Shown here piece by piece: positions 31,674 through 42,797 of a stretch of 64,000 bases of DNA. Below the pieces are notes generated by a model. The model was not told the origin of the DNA. It saw only the letters and a program-made list of their open reading frames with translations, and did not search any database. The translations under genes were made by a program, and so were the position numbers. Position 1 is the first letter of the stretch, and each line of letters starts with the position of its first letter. The stretch is from positions 29,468,201-29,532,200 of the forward strand of contig CM069589.1 in assembly GCA_035771175.1 (NCBI GenBank). The letters are read 5' to 3'. This DNA comes from Paratinospora sagittata (taxonomy: Eukaryota > Streptophyta > Magnoliopsida > Ranunculales > Menispermaceae).

Positions 31674-33875
31674 GTGACGACATCTCAGACTGGGTCATTT
31701 GCGCCCAGGGCTCCATTCTTATGTTTTCAATGTGGGCAGGCTGGGCATAGGAAGCTCGAGTGTCCGAATTTTCAGAAAGCTCACGGATTTGTGCAGCAGT
31801 CCAGTGCCAGAGAGACAGTGAAGGCAGCTACTGAGCCAGACCCAACAGCATCCAGGACTTTGGTGGAAGGTACTCTTATTATTTGTGGTACTTCTATGCA
31901 TGTATTATTTGATGCTGGGTCTACATTATCATTCATATCTGGAGGTATGGTAGATAGTTTGCATTTGACTTCGATTAGGGCTAGTACATGGTTAGTGGTG
32001 AGTACTGTAGCTGGGGAGAGGATCTACCCGAACATGATCTATAGCCAGTGTGTGGTTCAGATTGGTGATGTTGAGATGTCTATTGACTTTCGAGTCCTAG
32101 AGTTTTTAGAGTTTGATGCAATTCTAGGGATGGATTGGCTCGCGGCTTATCATGCAGTTATCGACTGTTTCACGAAGAGAATCATTTTTCAGATCCCCGG
32201 ACACCCAGTGTTTACACTACAGGGTAGAGCTTCAGACCAGACAGTCACAAGGGGTAGATTTGTGACTGATGGAGATAGGGAGATTTTGGCTGGGTTAGTG
32301 CCTGATGAGGAAGAGACTAGTGAGGTGGTACTTGAGGATATTGCCATTGTTAGGGACTTTACAGATGTGTTCCCTGCGGATCTTCCAGGATTACCACCAA
32401 AGCGAGAGATCGATTTCATTATTAAACTAGTCCCTGGCACGAAGCCTATCTCCATGGCACCATATAGAATGGCGCCAGTCGAGTTGAGAGAGTTACAGAA
32501 ACAGCTCGAGGAGTTATTGACTAAGGGCTTTATTTGCCCGAGCGTGTCACCCTGGGGAGCTCCAGTTCTTTTTGTGAAAAAGAAAGATGGGAGCTTGCGG
32601 TTGTGCATCGACTATCGCCAATTGAACAGAGTGACCATCAAGAACAAATATCCTCTCCCAAGGATTGATGACTTGTTTGATCAGTTGAGGGGAGCGAGGT
32701 ATTTTTTGAAGATTGATTTGCGCTCCGGGTATCATCAGCTGAGGATCAGAGAGAAGGATGTGCCTAAGACAGCATTCAGAACCCGCTATGGACATTATGA
32801 GTTCCTTGTGATGCCATTTGGTGTGACTAATGCACCGGCGATGTTCATGGACCTGATGCAGAGGGTCTTTAGGCAGTATCTGGATAAGTTTGTCATCGTC
32901 TTCATTGATGACATATTGGTGTATTCCAAGACTCGGGCTGAGCATGAGGAACACCTTAGAGTGACGTTGCAAACTCTGAGAGAGCATAGGCTATATGCAA
33001 AGCTGAGCAAGTGCGAGTTTTGGATCACCGAAGTGAAGTTCTTAGGTCATGTGGTGAGTTCTGAGGGGATTTCAGTTGATCCGTCTAAGGTTGAAGCCAT
33101 TATCAGTTGGCCTAGGCCTACGACAGTGACCGAGATCAGAAGCTTTCTTGGGTTAGCTGGTTACTATAGGAGATTCGTTCAGGGATTCTCTAAGATAGCT
33201 ACGCCTATGACTAGGCTCACCCAGAAAGATGTGTCCTTTGTATGGACCGAGGAGTGTGAGAATGCCTTTTTAGAGCTGAAGAAAAGATTGACATCTACGC
33301 CAGTGTTGATTTTGTCAGAGCCTGATCAGGAGTTGGTTATCTATACCGATGCCTCTCGCATCGGCTTAGGTTGCGTGTTGATGCAGAAGGATAGGGTCAT
33401 TGCTTATGCATCGAGGCAGTTGAAGGTGCATGAAAAGAACTACCCTGTTCATGACTTAGAACTGGCCGCAGTGGTTTTTGCTTTGAAGATTTGGAGGCAT
33501 TATCTCTTTGGTGAGAGATTCACTCTGTATTCTGACCATAAGAGCCTCAAGTACTTGTTCTCTCAGAAGGAATTGAACATGAGGCAGAGAAGGTGGTTAG
33601 AGCTCCTCAAAGACTATGATTTTACTTTGGAATACCACCCAGGTAAAGCCAATGTAGTGGCTGATGCGTTGAGCACGAAGCGGGTAGAGACAGTTATGGT
33701 AGCACGCCAGATGTCTCATGAGTGGAGACTACTTGAGGCGGCTACGGTTATGAGTATATGTGCTACCCCTTCAGATCAGATTGTGATATGTGCTCAAATG
33801 AGAGCTCAGCCTACACAAGTCCAGGAGGTAATTGACCAACAGAAACTTGACGTTGATCATGGGGTCTTGAGCTGA
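31674..33875 (+). CDS. pol: Tekay-1 Gag end, protease, RT and RNase H (733 codons open)
   Basis: Open from 31674 to the stop at 33875; the first codon (ACG-type context after a TAA) is not a true start because the 5' part is deleted. Domains: CCHC zinc knuckle at residues 17-30 (C17, C20, H25, C30); protease active site FDAGS around D80; RT about 250-430 with [21 protein letters not shown] and catalytic FIDD at 410-413; RNase H from about 550 with TDAS (D559) and a C-terminal VVADALS. It would be the enzyme core of a chromovirus polyprotein in virus-like particles. RT and RNase H motifs look intact. A stop at 33873-33875 cuts it from integrase. Confidence 0.9.
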   Translation: MTTSQTGSFAPRAPFLCFQCGQAGHRKLECPNFQKAHGFVQQSSARETVKAATEPDPTASRTLVEGTLIICGTSMHVLFDAGSTLSFISGGMVDSLHLTSIRASTWLVVSTVAGERIYPNMIYSQCVVQIGDVEMSIDFRVLEFLEFDAILGMDWLAAYHAVIDCFTKRIIFQIPGHPVFTLQGRASDQTVTRGRFVTDGDREILAGLVPDEEETSEVVLEDIAIVRDFTDVFPADLPGLPPKREIDFIIKLVPGTKPISMAPYRMAPVELRELQKQLEELLTKGFICPSVSPWGAPVLFVKKKDGSLRLCIDYRQLNRVTIKNKYPLPRIDDLFDQLRGARYFLKIDLRSGYHQLRIREKDVPKTAFRTRYGHYEFLVMPFGVTNAPAMFMDLMQRVFRQYLDKFVIVFIDDILVYSKTRAEHEEHLRVTLQTLREHRLYAKLSKCEFWITEVKFLGHVVSSEGISVDPSKVEAIISWPRPTTVTEIRSFLGLAGYYRRFVQGFSKIATPMTRLTQKDVSFVWTEECENAFLELKKRLTSTPVLILSEPDQELVIYTDASRIGLGCVLMQKDRVIAYASRQLKVHEKNYPVHDLELAAVVFALKIWRHYLFGERFTLYSDHKSLKYLFSQKELNMRQRRWLELLKDYDFTLEYHPGKANVVADALSTKRVETVMVARQMSHEWRLLEAATVMSICATPSDQIVICAQMRAQPTQVQEVIDQQKLDVDHGVLS

Positions 33876-33900
33876 GAGCAGTGATTTTACTGATTAGCAC

Positions 33901-34167
33901 TTGTCATCTGATGGTGCCTTGAGATTTAGGGGACGTTTATGGGTTCCCGCAGATCCACGACTCAGACAGAGTGATCTTCAAGAGGCTCACATATCTCATT
34001 ATGCTATTCATCCTGGCGGAACCAAGATGTATCATGATATGAAAAGAATGTATTGGTGGCCCGACATGAAGAGAGAGATAGCTCAGTTCATTCAGAGGTG
34101 TGAGATTTGTCAGAGAGTCAAAGCTGAACATCAGAGGCCTGGAGGGCAGCTCGCCATTCCTGAGTGA
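33901..34167 (+). pseudogene. int: Tekay-1 integrase zinc-binding domain
   Basis: Continues the polyprotein after a short broken segment. It contains HISHYAIHPGGTKMYHDM and CEICQRVKAEH, the H-H-C-C set of Ty3 integrases, and WWPDMKREIAQF between them. A TGA at 34165-34167 replaces the Trp of the usual PEWKWE and separates it from the core. Confidence 0.85.
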
Positions 34168-34185
34168 AAATGGGAGCACGTCACT

Positions 34186-35271
34186 ATGGACTTTATTGTG
34201 GGATTACCCAACACCCCGAGGAGACATAATGCTGTTTGGGTTATTATTGATCGCTTGACCAAGTCCGCTCACTTTCTACCGGTGAACACTAGGGATTCTA
34301 TGGACAAGCTGAGCAGACTTTATATGCGGGAGATAGTCAGATTACATGGAGTGCCAGTTTCGATTGTGTCAGATAGGGATCCGAGGTTTACATCGGTATT
34401 TTGGCAGGGGTTACAGAGGCAGCTCGGCACTAGATTAGATCTCAGTACCGCTTTTCACCCCCAGACGGATGGCCAGTCTGAGAGGTTGATATCTATTTTA
34501 GAGGATATGCTTCGAGCTTGTGTCCTCGAGTCTAGTGGTAACTGGGAGGAGTACATACATCTGTGTGAGTTCGCGTACAACAACAGCTATCAGTCCAGTA
34601 TTGGCATGGCTCCTTTTGAGGCATTGTGTGGTCGACCCTGTAGATCTCCGATCTGTTGGACAGAGGTAGGGGATGTTGCGGTGATGGGACCAGAGTTTGT
34701 ACAAGAACACACAGAGAAGATTAAGAGGATCAAGCATAATATGAAAGTAGCCCAAGACAGGCAGAAGAGTTACATTGATGCCAAGCGGAAGACCGTAGAG
34801 TTCGAGGTGGGTGACCAAGTTTTATTGAAGGTCTCACCTCAGAAGGGCCAAACTACATTTGGGATAAAAGGCAAACTCGCTCCGAGATTTATTGGGCCGT
34901 TCGAGATTTTAGAACGAATTGGCCCCGTCGCTTACCGATTAGCCTTGCCACCTCAGTTAGCAGCAGTCCGCAATGTCTTTCATGTGTCAATGTTGAGAGT
35001 GTACAAGAGTGATTTTGATCACGTCTTGGACTGGAGGAACATTGAACTGAGGCAGGATGTGACTTATGATGAGGAACCTATTCAGATACTTGACCGGAAG
35101 GTCCAGAGGTTACGTAACCGCGAGATTCCGATGGTTAAGGTGAGATGGCAGTTCCATGGCGAGGAGCAGGTTACTTGGGAGCGTGAGGACTACATGATGG
35201 AGCACTTTGCCGAGTTCATGGGCTTAGGTAATTTCTTAACCTTAAAACTTCGACGACGACGTTCAGTCTAA
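34186..35271 (+). CDS. int: Tekay-1 integrase core, GPY/F module and chromodomain
   Basis: 361 codons. The DDE core starts with MDFIVGLP (first Asp), then IVSDRDPRFTS (second Asp) and the QTDGQSER region with the catalytic Glu. Then come GPY/F-type residues in PRFIGPFEILERIGP and a C-terminal chromodomain (ILDRKVQRLRNREIP, KVRWQFHGEEQVTWERE). The chromodomain is the mark of chromoviruses and is known to bias insertion to heterochromatin in the family. The start shown is only the first Met after the stop at 34167. The frame ends just before the PPT and 3' LTR. Confidence 0.9.
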   Translation: MDFIVGLPNTPRRHNAVWVIIDRLTKSAHFLPVNTRDSMDKLSRLYMREIVRLHGVPVSIVSDRDPRFTSVFWQGLQRQLGTRLDLSTAFHPQTDGQSERLISILEDMLRACVLESSGNWEEYIHLCEFAYNNSYQSSIGMAPFEALCGRPCRSPICWTEVGDVAVMGPEFVQEHTEKIKRIKHNMKVAQDRQKSYIDAKRKTVEFEVGDQVLLKVSPQKGQTTFGIKGKLAPRFIGPFEILERIGPVAYRLALPPQLAAVRNVFHVSMLRVYKSDFDHVLDWRNIELRQDVTYDEEPIQILDRKVQRLRNREIPMVKVRWQFHGEEQVTWEREDYMMEHFAEFMGLGNFLTLKLRRRRSV

Positions 35272-35282
35272 GGTGGGTGTGA
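35272..35282 (+). promoter_or_regulatory. Polypurine tract of Tekay-1
   Basis: AAGGTGGGTGTGA (35270-35282) directly precedes the LTR start TGTGACGCCCC, matching in mirror image 53902-53914. Confidence 0.6.
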
Positions 35283-35683
35283 TGTGACGCCCCAAAAATT
35301 ATTTCATCTAGCCCATAACCCAATTGCATTTTGCCCAAACTCTATGTGTCGCCTTGATATGTTTGGTGTTTGTTTGATGGTTGTTTAATGTTTGTGTAGT
35401 TGATGCTTGATAATGTATATAAATATGTTTATCATAAATTGTATATGGGTCATGTTATTATTTATGCATGGGCCCATTAAACCATGAATTGATATGGGTT
35501 AGGATTGATTGAATAAAAGGATAAATGAGAATGAAAATTTGGTGTATTAAATGGATTGAACATTTAAAATACATGGAAGCATGAGATTGGTTAAAGTACA
35601 TGTGGTTGGTATGGGTAGTATGAGACCAACACATGTGAAGGTTGGTGCATGAAAGTGGACAAATGCCCCATGCCCACTTCTCT

Positions 35684-35847
35684 AATCCAAGAATGTGCTA
35701 GAAAGTGAGGTGAGTGGAGTAGAGAATCCAAGAATGTGCTAGAAAATGAGGTGAGTGGAGGAGAGAATCCAAGAATGTGCTAGAAAGTGAGGTGAGTTGA
35801 GGAGGGAATCAAGGAAGTGCTAGAAAGAGAGGTGAGTGGAGAGAAAG
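35684..35847 (+). repeat. 41-bp tandem repeat, four copies
   Basis: Copies start at 35684, 35725, 35766 and 35807, each beginning AATC(C)AAG and ending in GGTGAGTGGAG. Tekay-2 LTRs have a different 60-bp unit at the same place. Confidence 0.9.
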
Positions 35848-35918
35848 GAAAAAAAAAAAGAAAAGAAGAGAAAGGAAAGAAGAAGAGAAAGGAAAGAAGA
35901 AGAGAAAGAAAGAGGGAG
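35838..35918 (+). repeat. 81-nt uninterrupted homopurine tract
   Basis: Only A and G from 35838 to 35918, with repeated GAAAGGAAAGAAGAAGAG. It lies just upstream of the presumed leader. Tekay-2 has the complementary pyrimidine-rich tract near 53180-53230 and 60180-60235, but interrupted. Confidence 0.9.
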
Positions 35919-37301
35919 TTGCAGAAGGAAGATCTCTGCGACGTTTTAATCAAAGAGCTGGATCTTTGAGATATATGGTCAGATTGAGCTCAAACTTTGT
36001 CAGCAAGTTAGTAGCTTATGGTTATTCATTCTGGTCGGTGGAGATCTTGATCATAGGTTTCGTCTAAGAGATCTAACCTCTCAAACAAAGCTGGTCGAAG
36101 AGTCTGGATTTCTTGCACCATTTCGCTCAAACTTATAGATCTCCTCAATCTACCGTGGATGGATATAAAATAAGGGTATGTCGTTTACAACTGATAGTTC
36201 TATATTCTGAACGGTGGAGATGTTTATGAATTAAGTATTTTGTGTGATATAGTCATCTGAGTTTGAGTATTTGCAGCAGGAAAGGAGAAATTGTCTGGTT
36301 AGAGACTTGTTCATCAAAGATACTTATCGTTTTGGTCCACCGTTGGATTGGGCTGATATTTGGACAAAAGGTTTGCGTCTTCACATACTGCAATCTGTAC
36401 GGTTGATTTTGTGATTACATATTTCTGTTGGTAGATGGATACATCTTAACAGAATACTAAATGAAGAATTGGTAGGGTTGCTTGTATTAGACCTAAATTA
36501 AGAATATGAACTTAGACCTTTCCAAATAGCTTGCATATCAACTATGTTGACCTAGTTGTCATTGTTGATGAAACCATGATGCAAAATCAGTGATATACAT
36601 GGTTGAACATGGTGACCTAGTGTAAATCGACAATATGGCCTAAGTATGGAAAATTTCATATTTTAGGGATTTTGATGTTTTTGGCCTAAAATCATTGAAT
36701 TGATGCAACTTATGTTTAATTAAGCATGATTAGAGTTGATTATGCTACTGATTTGGTGGTTGTGACCATATCATGGGTTAGGCCTACTTGTGATCAAGTG
36801 ACCCAATTTGGGCATGTTTATGCCTAAGGAATTGAAAATCAGTATTTTTGATTAATAGAATGGTTTATGTATGAGAACTATGCATTAGAGGCCTAAGTCA
36901 TGTGATTTGAGTTGAATGATGGGATTAGATGGGATTTAGGCCTATTGTTTATATGTGGGCTGATTTAGGGTTGATGTGTAATGTCTCTGTGATTGAACAT
37001 AGAAATTGATGTATGGTAGGATATTGATGTATGTTTCAGGATCTTGATTGGGTTGATTCGGTTTGGTGGTCGTGTGTGGTTAAATACTCTCGCGAGGCTT
37101 GGTTGTGAGTAGACTTCATTTATGATTATATCTTTTATGTCATCATATCACTTATATATTGTATGTTGAAAGCATGAATGTGTTCTAATGTTTTGAATGA
37201 TGCATTGATTTGAGAAAACCTTATGACTTTGGTTGGGCCCATCTATCTGGCTAATAGGAGGACTTAACCTTGTCATAGGAGCGTTTTAGGAAAGGAAGAG
37301 A

Positions 37302-37418
37302 TTTGGGTCAACGGTACGGTGAAATAGACGTGCAATAGTAACCCAAAATAAACATGATTGTGATCAACGGTACGGTGAAATAGACGTGCACTAGTAACCC
37401 AATGCATGTGGAATGTGG
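37302..37418 (+). repeat. Duplicated ~60-bp segment with stem-loop in Tekay-1 LTR
   Basis: CAACGGTACGGTGAAATAG is present twice. The first copy is enclosed by TTTGGGT (37302-37308) and ACCCAAA (37341-37347). Tekay-2 has the same duplicate with ATTTGGGG/CCCCAAAT arms. Confidence 0.75.
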
Positions 37419-37708
37419 ATGCAAATTGATAAGCTTTTACTTGCATCGAACTTATTATAAATGCTTGATATCTCTATGTTATGAGCTTTTAATCATGTTA
37501 CACATTGACATGCATACATGATATTTATTGATGAGTATTGATAGCATATTTGAATTCTATTCACTGGGCACCGTTGGCTCACCCTCATTTTCCTCTTTCA
37601 GGTCCTTCTGTCCCGAATAAGGGCAAAGGAGTAGTTATATCTTGAGGGCCTTGCCTGCGAGAGAATCCAAAGCCTCGATGTGAGTTGAGAGGCATTTTGA
37701 TTGAATTG

Positions 37709-38030
37709 ATCTTCATATATATCTTATCACTTATCATGAAAGATTTTCCTCTAAAATGTTTTTCCCTTGTACTTCATCCAAGATATTTTAAGGAAAATAC
37801 ATTTTAAAGGTGTATGTGTCTGGATTCATGATTATATATCTTTTACTGTACGTACCTCTTGATGATTGTTAACTTCATGCTTAAACTTAATCAGTTGGTG
37901 TACAAGCAGGTGATTATCATGATTACATAAGCTAACAATATCATGTCTTAGGCATTCTTGTGCTTATAGAAGAATATTTTTATGCCTGGGCCAATATGTA
38001 ATTAAACTTCCTAGACAACACTGCTATGTC
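37709..38030. other. Unassigned AT-rich DNA
   Basis: About 320 bp between the broken Tekay-1 LTR and the Athila-class LTR remnant. It matches neither by eye. No open frame or repeat was found. Confidence 0.4.
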
Positions 38031-38883
38031 CTAATTTCTCAATGATCTCACAAGATCCTATAAACCTCTCGATTCTACCGCAGTCTCATGTCATAATTCT
38101 CATTTTTCAAACTAAAGAACTCTCTCTTAAGTGCCGCCCCTTAGATCTAGGTTCAATCAATTCATGATCAATAAACCAAAAACATTAAGTACAGAGAATT
38201 ATGAATAAACCATAGAAATTGCATTAATAATGAATACAATCCACAATCAATCCATCAAAATTAAACTAAGATCCATTTAATCTCTAGCGAATAAAATTAG
38301 TTCATGGACATGATTACAAGAGAGAAATTGAAAGAAAAAATCATCAAGATAAATTGTAAATGGAAGAAAAGTAAGAAAGCCTCCTTTTCCTCCAAGAATT
38401 TCTTTGCAACTCTCCCTTCTTATTCAACCACTTCTCTTGCTCCCCTCCTTATTCTCTAAACCTAGCTACTCTAATCTATTCTAAAACTAGTAGAATGTAG
38501 CATCTGATCCTCAAAAACCCTAAGTGAGCTTATATACATCATCCACTCAAAAGACCAAAATTGGCACAAAATAACTAAAAAATTAACAACCCGCAGAGAA
38601 GGTGATTTGCGATAGGAAGCGTGTAGCACTGCAATACTCAGAATGGTTTTTTAGGCTTTTTGACGTTTAGGACTTGGCCATTTTTCTACATCGTTTTAGC
38701 CTCGTTTCACCACACTTTGAAGCTCTTATTCACCTACAAAACATCACACAAAAACAAGTAAATCCATCATACTAATCAAATGTTAAAGCTCGAAATGCAA
38801 CTATGTACTAAAAATGCAACATGAAACATGATAGCATGCAAATGGCACTAATAATTTTTGGAAACATTCCTAAAAATCATAGT
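38031..38883 (-). mobile_element. Remnant of an Athila-class LTR
   Basis: Composition and word order match the U3 half of the other Athila-class LTRs (e.g. CTTAGATCTAGGTTCAATC, a CT-rich TTCTCTTGCTCCCCTCCTTATTC stretch comparable to 18300-18340, then GGACTTGGCCATTTTTCTAC and CACCTACAAAAC). Its PBS-side half is missing and no target-site repeat is visible. Confidence 0.55.
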
Positions 38884-39340
38884 TGTTAACCTATGCGGTT
38901 CATCACTTAGCTCGTCCCTAAAAATACTGTGATAAAGTATATTTTGATGATCACAAACAAAGTACTTTTCGGTGCTAAACGTGCGTTTATCAAGATTTCA
39001 TCAAAGCACCTGAGGAAAGCAAAAAGCCAAGGAACGACTCGATCGAGGAACTCAAAGATCACATCCAATGGTCAAGTTCATCTCAACCAAAGAACATCAA
39101 CGATCACATCTCGATTTCAAGATCACTTCACTCGAATGATTTGATCAAGCTTCAAGACTACATCTCTCGATCAACGTTCAAGTTATTCAACTCCTCAAAG
39201 CTCTTATTGAAGATCTCAAAATGAAGAGTTGGATTTAACGGTTATGAGAAACGAGAAATACACAAAGTATTTAAGGTATATCTTTCTCTAATCGTTATTG
39301 CTCAAAATGTTTTTCAAAACCATGCATAAATCATTTACAT

Positions 39341-39434
39341 CCGAGTAAGCGTCCTGCCAATTCAAAACATAAAACAAAACATGACGGCGCTACATTACAT
39401 AAGCGTCCTACCAATTAAAAACACTTTAAAACAT
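39341..39434 (+). repeat. Left arm of a perfect 94-bp inverted repeat
   Basis: Identical over 94/94 bases to the reverse complement of 40003-40096. It contains two AGCGTCCT units. An adjoining 24-bp piece (39432-39455) is also inverted perfectly at 40262-40285. Confidence 0.95.
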
Positions 39435-39589
39435 AATGTCAACTTTGTCGTTTTGCTAATCTGCACGTTTTGATTTCATGTTTTTACGGTATTTCAAATG
39501 ATCCAATACTATATAGTTAATTTGAAATCTACCGAGTTTTTATTCGCATTTCTCGTATATTTTATCGCGAGTCAAAACTGTTTCCAAAG

Positions 39590-40300
39590 AGTCTTTCAAG
39601 ATGCTAATGAAATAGCAGTGCTCTTCTGAACTTGATAAGTCAAGACGTTGATAGTTCATTAGGACGATGATAACGTTCAAGGTTGAATTGAACTAATTTC
39701 TCAGGACGCTTACTTATATAGTAGTGGCGTCCTTTATTAGTCAACCTCTGAAGTTGTCAGGAAGCTGACTTAGCATCAACTCACTAAAATATGTCTTAAG
39801 TTCTTCAAAGAATATATTTTTGAGGACGCTGATAGTAATAAGTTGAACAATCTATCAGGACACTATCTGGATAGAAGCACCCTCACCTTTAGGAATCAAC
39901 TTAGTAACTTTCAGGACGCTGATTGTCCTTCAGCGTGTTTGTGTCTTATTTAAAATGTTTTTAATCAGTAGGACGCTTACATTATTGTCGCACCCTCATG
40001 ATATGTTTTAAAGTGTTTTTAATTGGTAGGACGCTTATGTAATGTAGCGCCGTCATGTTTTGTTTTATGTTTTGAATTGGCAGGACGCTTACTCGGATAG
40101 TAGAACCCTCATGTACTTAACTGTTTTAAAACATAGCAGAACATTAACTGTGCATTAGCGCCCTCAATGTTAAGTCATTTAAGTGTCAAAGTAAGTTAGG
40201 ACACTTACGAGTAAGTAGCGCCCTCACTTAAGTATTCTGCAGGACGCTTATCCTCAAGGAACAAAACGACAAAGTTGACATTATGTGTCAGGACGCTGAT
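39590..40300 (+). repeat. U3 stem-loop array, AGGACGCT type (long LTR)
   Basis: About ten units, e.g. 40198-40225 (AGGACACTTAC...GTAGCGCCCTC) and the unit at 40027-40054 (AGGACGCTTAT...GTAGCGCCGTC). Longer pairings also occur (GATAGTAATAAG...CTATCAGGAC near 39829-39860). Confidence 0.8.
40003..40096 (-). repeat. Right arm of the perfect 94-bp inverted repeat
   Basis: Reverse complement of 39341-39434; 568 bp separate the arms. Confidence 0.95.
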
Positions 40301-41344
40301 TATAGAATCAGGACGCTAATTCAACAATCGTCACTGTTCGAACAAGTACACTACGTAAGTTTACTTTTTTAGAACAGACCTTTGCACAGAGTCATTTTCA
40401 AACCTATCAGAGATCGTCTCTGATACATGAAATAATTTTTTCTAAAAATTTCCTTTTTTCATGAAATCTGAAAAGAACCAGAATGTTAGTGAAAATTGCA
40501 GTTGCCATTTTCATATAACATTCTAGCCGTTGTATGTAAACGTTCATATTATTTGAACGTCAAATGTCTAACGACTATATCCCACTAAGTCCATAAATAC
40601 CAACACTTAAGACCAAACAACTTGCCAATCACTTTGTGTTGTGCCAATACTTTTTGAAAGATAGTCTGTGTCAAAATGAATTTCATTTTTCTAATCTTTC
40701 AAAGTATTTTTCACTGACACCTTTACGATTATAATAGATTTTCATATTGAGCTTCAATTACACTTTATCTTTGAAAATCTATCTTTATTGGTATCTACTC
40801 AAATTCTCAACACTGATTCATATTTGGTATCATTCTTTGCTGGAGATAGAATTTGAGAAATAGTTCAAGATATACAGTTGTACTTGATTTCATATCTTAA
40901 GTATTGTATTGAACTATATTAGTAATTGGTTAACTACTGATCAGATAACCATAAGTTTTCATACTTATATTTTATATCTATTTTGAAAATTGTCTGTGTC
41001 TTTGATTTACACCAGTCCTTCGCATTTTAAGTCAATCTTTATTCTGTATATTTTATTTTCGAAAGAAGCACTGATTTTCATTTCATATCATTCATGCTTT
41101 TCTAAACTGCATTTGAGCAATACCGAACATTGAAAGGTAAAGGACAAAAGGTGTATTTTAACTTAACATTATGTATTCATATTTCATATCTTTGTAATGC
41201 TATGTACTGAGCTTAGTTGTAAAATGTTCTACTTTGTTAGAACCAACATTATTTGAATTGTAATTTGCTGGTGTGTTTCTGTGTGAAACAACTAGGAGAA
41301 GTAGATGTGGTTCACTTAAGTGATTTCAGGCTTGAAATCACAAT

Positions 41345-41765
41345 GATTCTTCCTGATCTTGTAAAAGGAACATGGGTTCTTCCTCAGCCTGGAAAAAGGA
41401 AACCTCTTCTTCCTAATCTCGTAAAAGGAACATGGGTTCTTCCTTAGCCCGAAAAAAAAGAAGATCCTTCCTGATCCTGTAAAAGGAACATGGGTTCTTC
41501 CTCAGCCCAAAAAAAGGAAACCGGTTCTTCCTGATCCCGTAAAAGGATAGGTGTGTCCTTAACCTTAAAAAGAATAGGTTATCTCTTAGCCTTCAAAAGA
41601 GAACCGATTCTTCTTTATCCCATAAGAGGAACATGGGTTTCTCCTAATCCCGAAAAAAAGAAATTTGGTTTATCCTTAGCCCGTGAAAGGATAGGTTTGC
41701 CTTTAACCTCTAAAAGGGCAGTTGTAACGGTTTGGTTCTCACTCGTAAGAGAATCAGTTAGTGGA
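41345..41765 (+). repeat. Leader stem-loop array, CCCGTAAA-loop type (long LTR)
   Basis: Ten or more units with loops such as GATCCCGTAA or AGCCCGTGA and stems TTCCT/AGGAA (41350-41370), TATCCTT/AAGGATA (41671-41693), TGCC-TTT/AAA-GGGCA (41698-41720), ending with GGTTCTC/GAGAATC around ACTCGTAA (about 41731-41754). Confidence 0.8.
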
Positions 41766-41967
41766 TTGAGAAAATCATAATCTGGAGATTAGGTAGTGGA
41801 TGTAGGCGCGGCAGAACCACTATAAATTTTGTGTCACTTTTGCAATTTAGTTTATGTTCTATTTTGCATCCAATTCCAATACACTAATGTAAATTACTAA
41901 GTTATTGGAAGATAATTTTAAAATTGCCATCGCACCCAATTCACCCCTCTTTTGGGTGGGACCAACA

Positions 41968-41984
41968 ATTGGTATTAGAGCGGG
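41968..41984 (+). promoter_or_regulatory. Primer-binding site (initiator tRNA-Met type)
   Basis: ATTGGTATTAGAGCGGG immediately after the LTR end ACCAACA; the family form is TGGTATCAGAGC. Confidence 0.75.
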
Positions 41985-42315
41985 TTCTTAGAAATCATGG
42001 TCTAACAACCTGGAGTCTAGATCCTTTCGTCAATTTAGGTTTTGTCATAGGTGTCTTTGCATTTCACGTCTTAGGATATATATCCTAGAACTCTATGCCA
42101 CCAAGCTTTAACCTCTCAAGTGTGATTATGCTTTGTCTTAAATTTCTTTCAATCATACTCTTCGGTGCATGACTCTATGTCATTTTTGCATTAATTGCAG
42201 ACTCTGTTTTCGATGCCCATTAGCTTGCTTTATAGGTTTCCCTCTCTCCTAACTTCCCAACACGAAATCGTTCTGCATTCATCTTCTTAGTTTCATCTCC
42301 AACTTCATCTCTCCA

Positions 42316-42797
42316 ATGGCATCCAAAGCTCCTGAGTCTAGGAAAAGAGCTAGAATGGAATCATCTTCCACTTTTAGTGACTTTCTCTATCGTCTTCTTC
42401 ATCAGATGGATCTGATGAAGAATCCTCTTGGGAAATTGCTCCCAGGGAAAACCAAGCGTCTCAACTTCATGCCGAAGAACCTCTTCCACTGCTTCCTGCT
42501 GCAGCGTGTCTTGAGGAACAATTTTCCAAACTTAGTGATTCCTTATCCTTCAACGTTCAGGTCTTTCTGGACATGCTCAATGAGCACGAGAACCGGCTCA
42601 AAGAGGATGAAGCCAAGGCAAAACATCAGAGAGATCTGATGATGGCACTATTTGAGGAAAATGTGGAATCCCGAGCGTCAATTGAAAAGGTTGTCCATGT
42701 GAGCACTGCCACTCCCATGGCGCACAGGATCAATAGCCTTCGTGGATGTCCTTGTCCTCGTTTCGAAGATTCTGCACTCCAGTGCAAAACCTTCTAG
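42316..42797 (+). pseudogene. Small charged coiled-coil-like ORF of unknown function
   Basis: Starts MASKAPESRKRARMES at 42316. A frameshift near 42390 moves the likely continuation into the frame with SSSSDGSDEESSWEIAPREN, which later reads EHENRLKEDEAKAKHQRDL (about 42580-42640) and stops at 42797. Together it would be about 160 residues: a basic start, an acidic Ser-rich stretch and a heptad-like helix. I recognise no family. Its place after the PBS, where gag normally sits, suggests a residual or divergent structural protein; it could equally be the N-terminal part of an ORF2-like protein. Confidence 0.45.

Larger units (their letters stand above)
31532..37708 (+). mobile_element. Truncated Tekay/Del chromovirus (Tekay-1)
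   Basis: Starts abruptly in the late gag region (homology to 57217 on the minus strand starts at GGCATCC) and ends inside the 3' LTR near 37708. The 5' LTR, PBS and most of gag are absent. The pol part is the best-preserved coding sequence in the window. Confidence 0.85.
35283..37708 (+). mobile_element. Tekay-1 3' LTR, truncated
   Basis: Starts TGTGACGCCCCAAAAATT. It follows the Tekay-2 LTRs (reverse complement) to about 37708 near CATTTTGATTGAATTG; the last ~450 bp, ending GGGTCGCCACA in Tekay-2, are missing. Inside are a 41-bp tandem repeat, an 81-nt homopurine tract and the TTTGGGT stem-loop. Confidence 0.85.
38884..41967 (+). mobile_element. Long copia LTR (3084 bp)
   Basis: TGTTAACC...GGGACCAACA. 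The start parallels TGTTGAACC LTRs (CCCTAA...ATATTTTGATGATCACAAAC near 38940). Order: U3 array with extra inverted duplication (39341-40300), TATA-like CCATAAATA near 40592, leader array (41345-41760), then the conserved AACCACTATAAATTTTG segment and the conserved end. Confidence 0.75.

Noticed and set aside
34498..34818. Antisense open frame inside Tekay-1 integrase (and its twin at 54366-54749)
   Set aside because: Shadow of a conserved coding strand; the similarity between copies follows from the integrase sequence.
41968..41984. tRNA gene
   Set aside because: Only the 3'-complement used as a primer site is present; there is no cloverleaf around any of the PBS sequences.
42316..42797. Host protein-coding gene
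   Set aside because: It sits between a PBS and a PPT in the correct orientation, lacks introns or a domain, and is frameshifted; retroelement origin is more likely.
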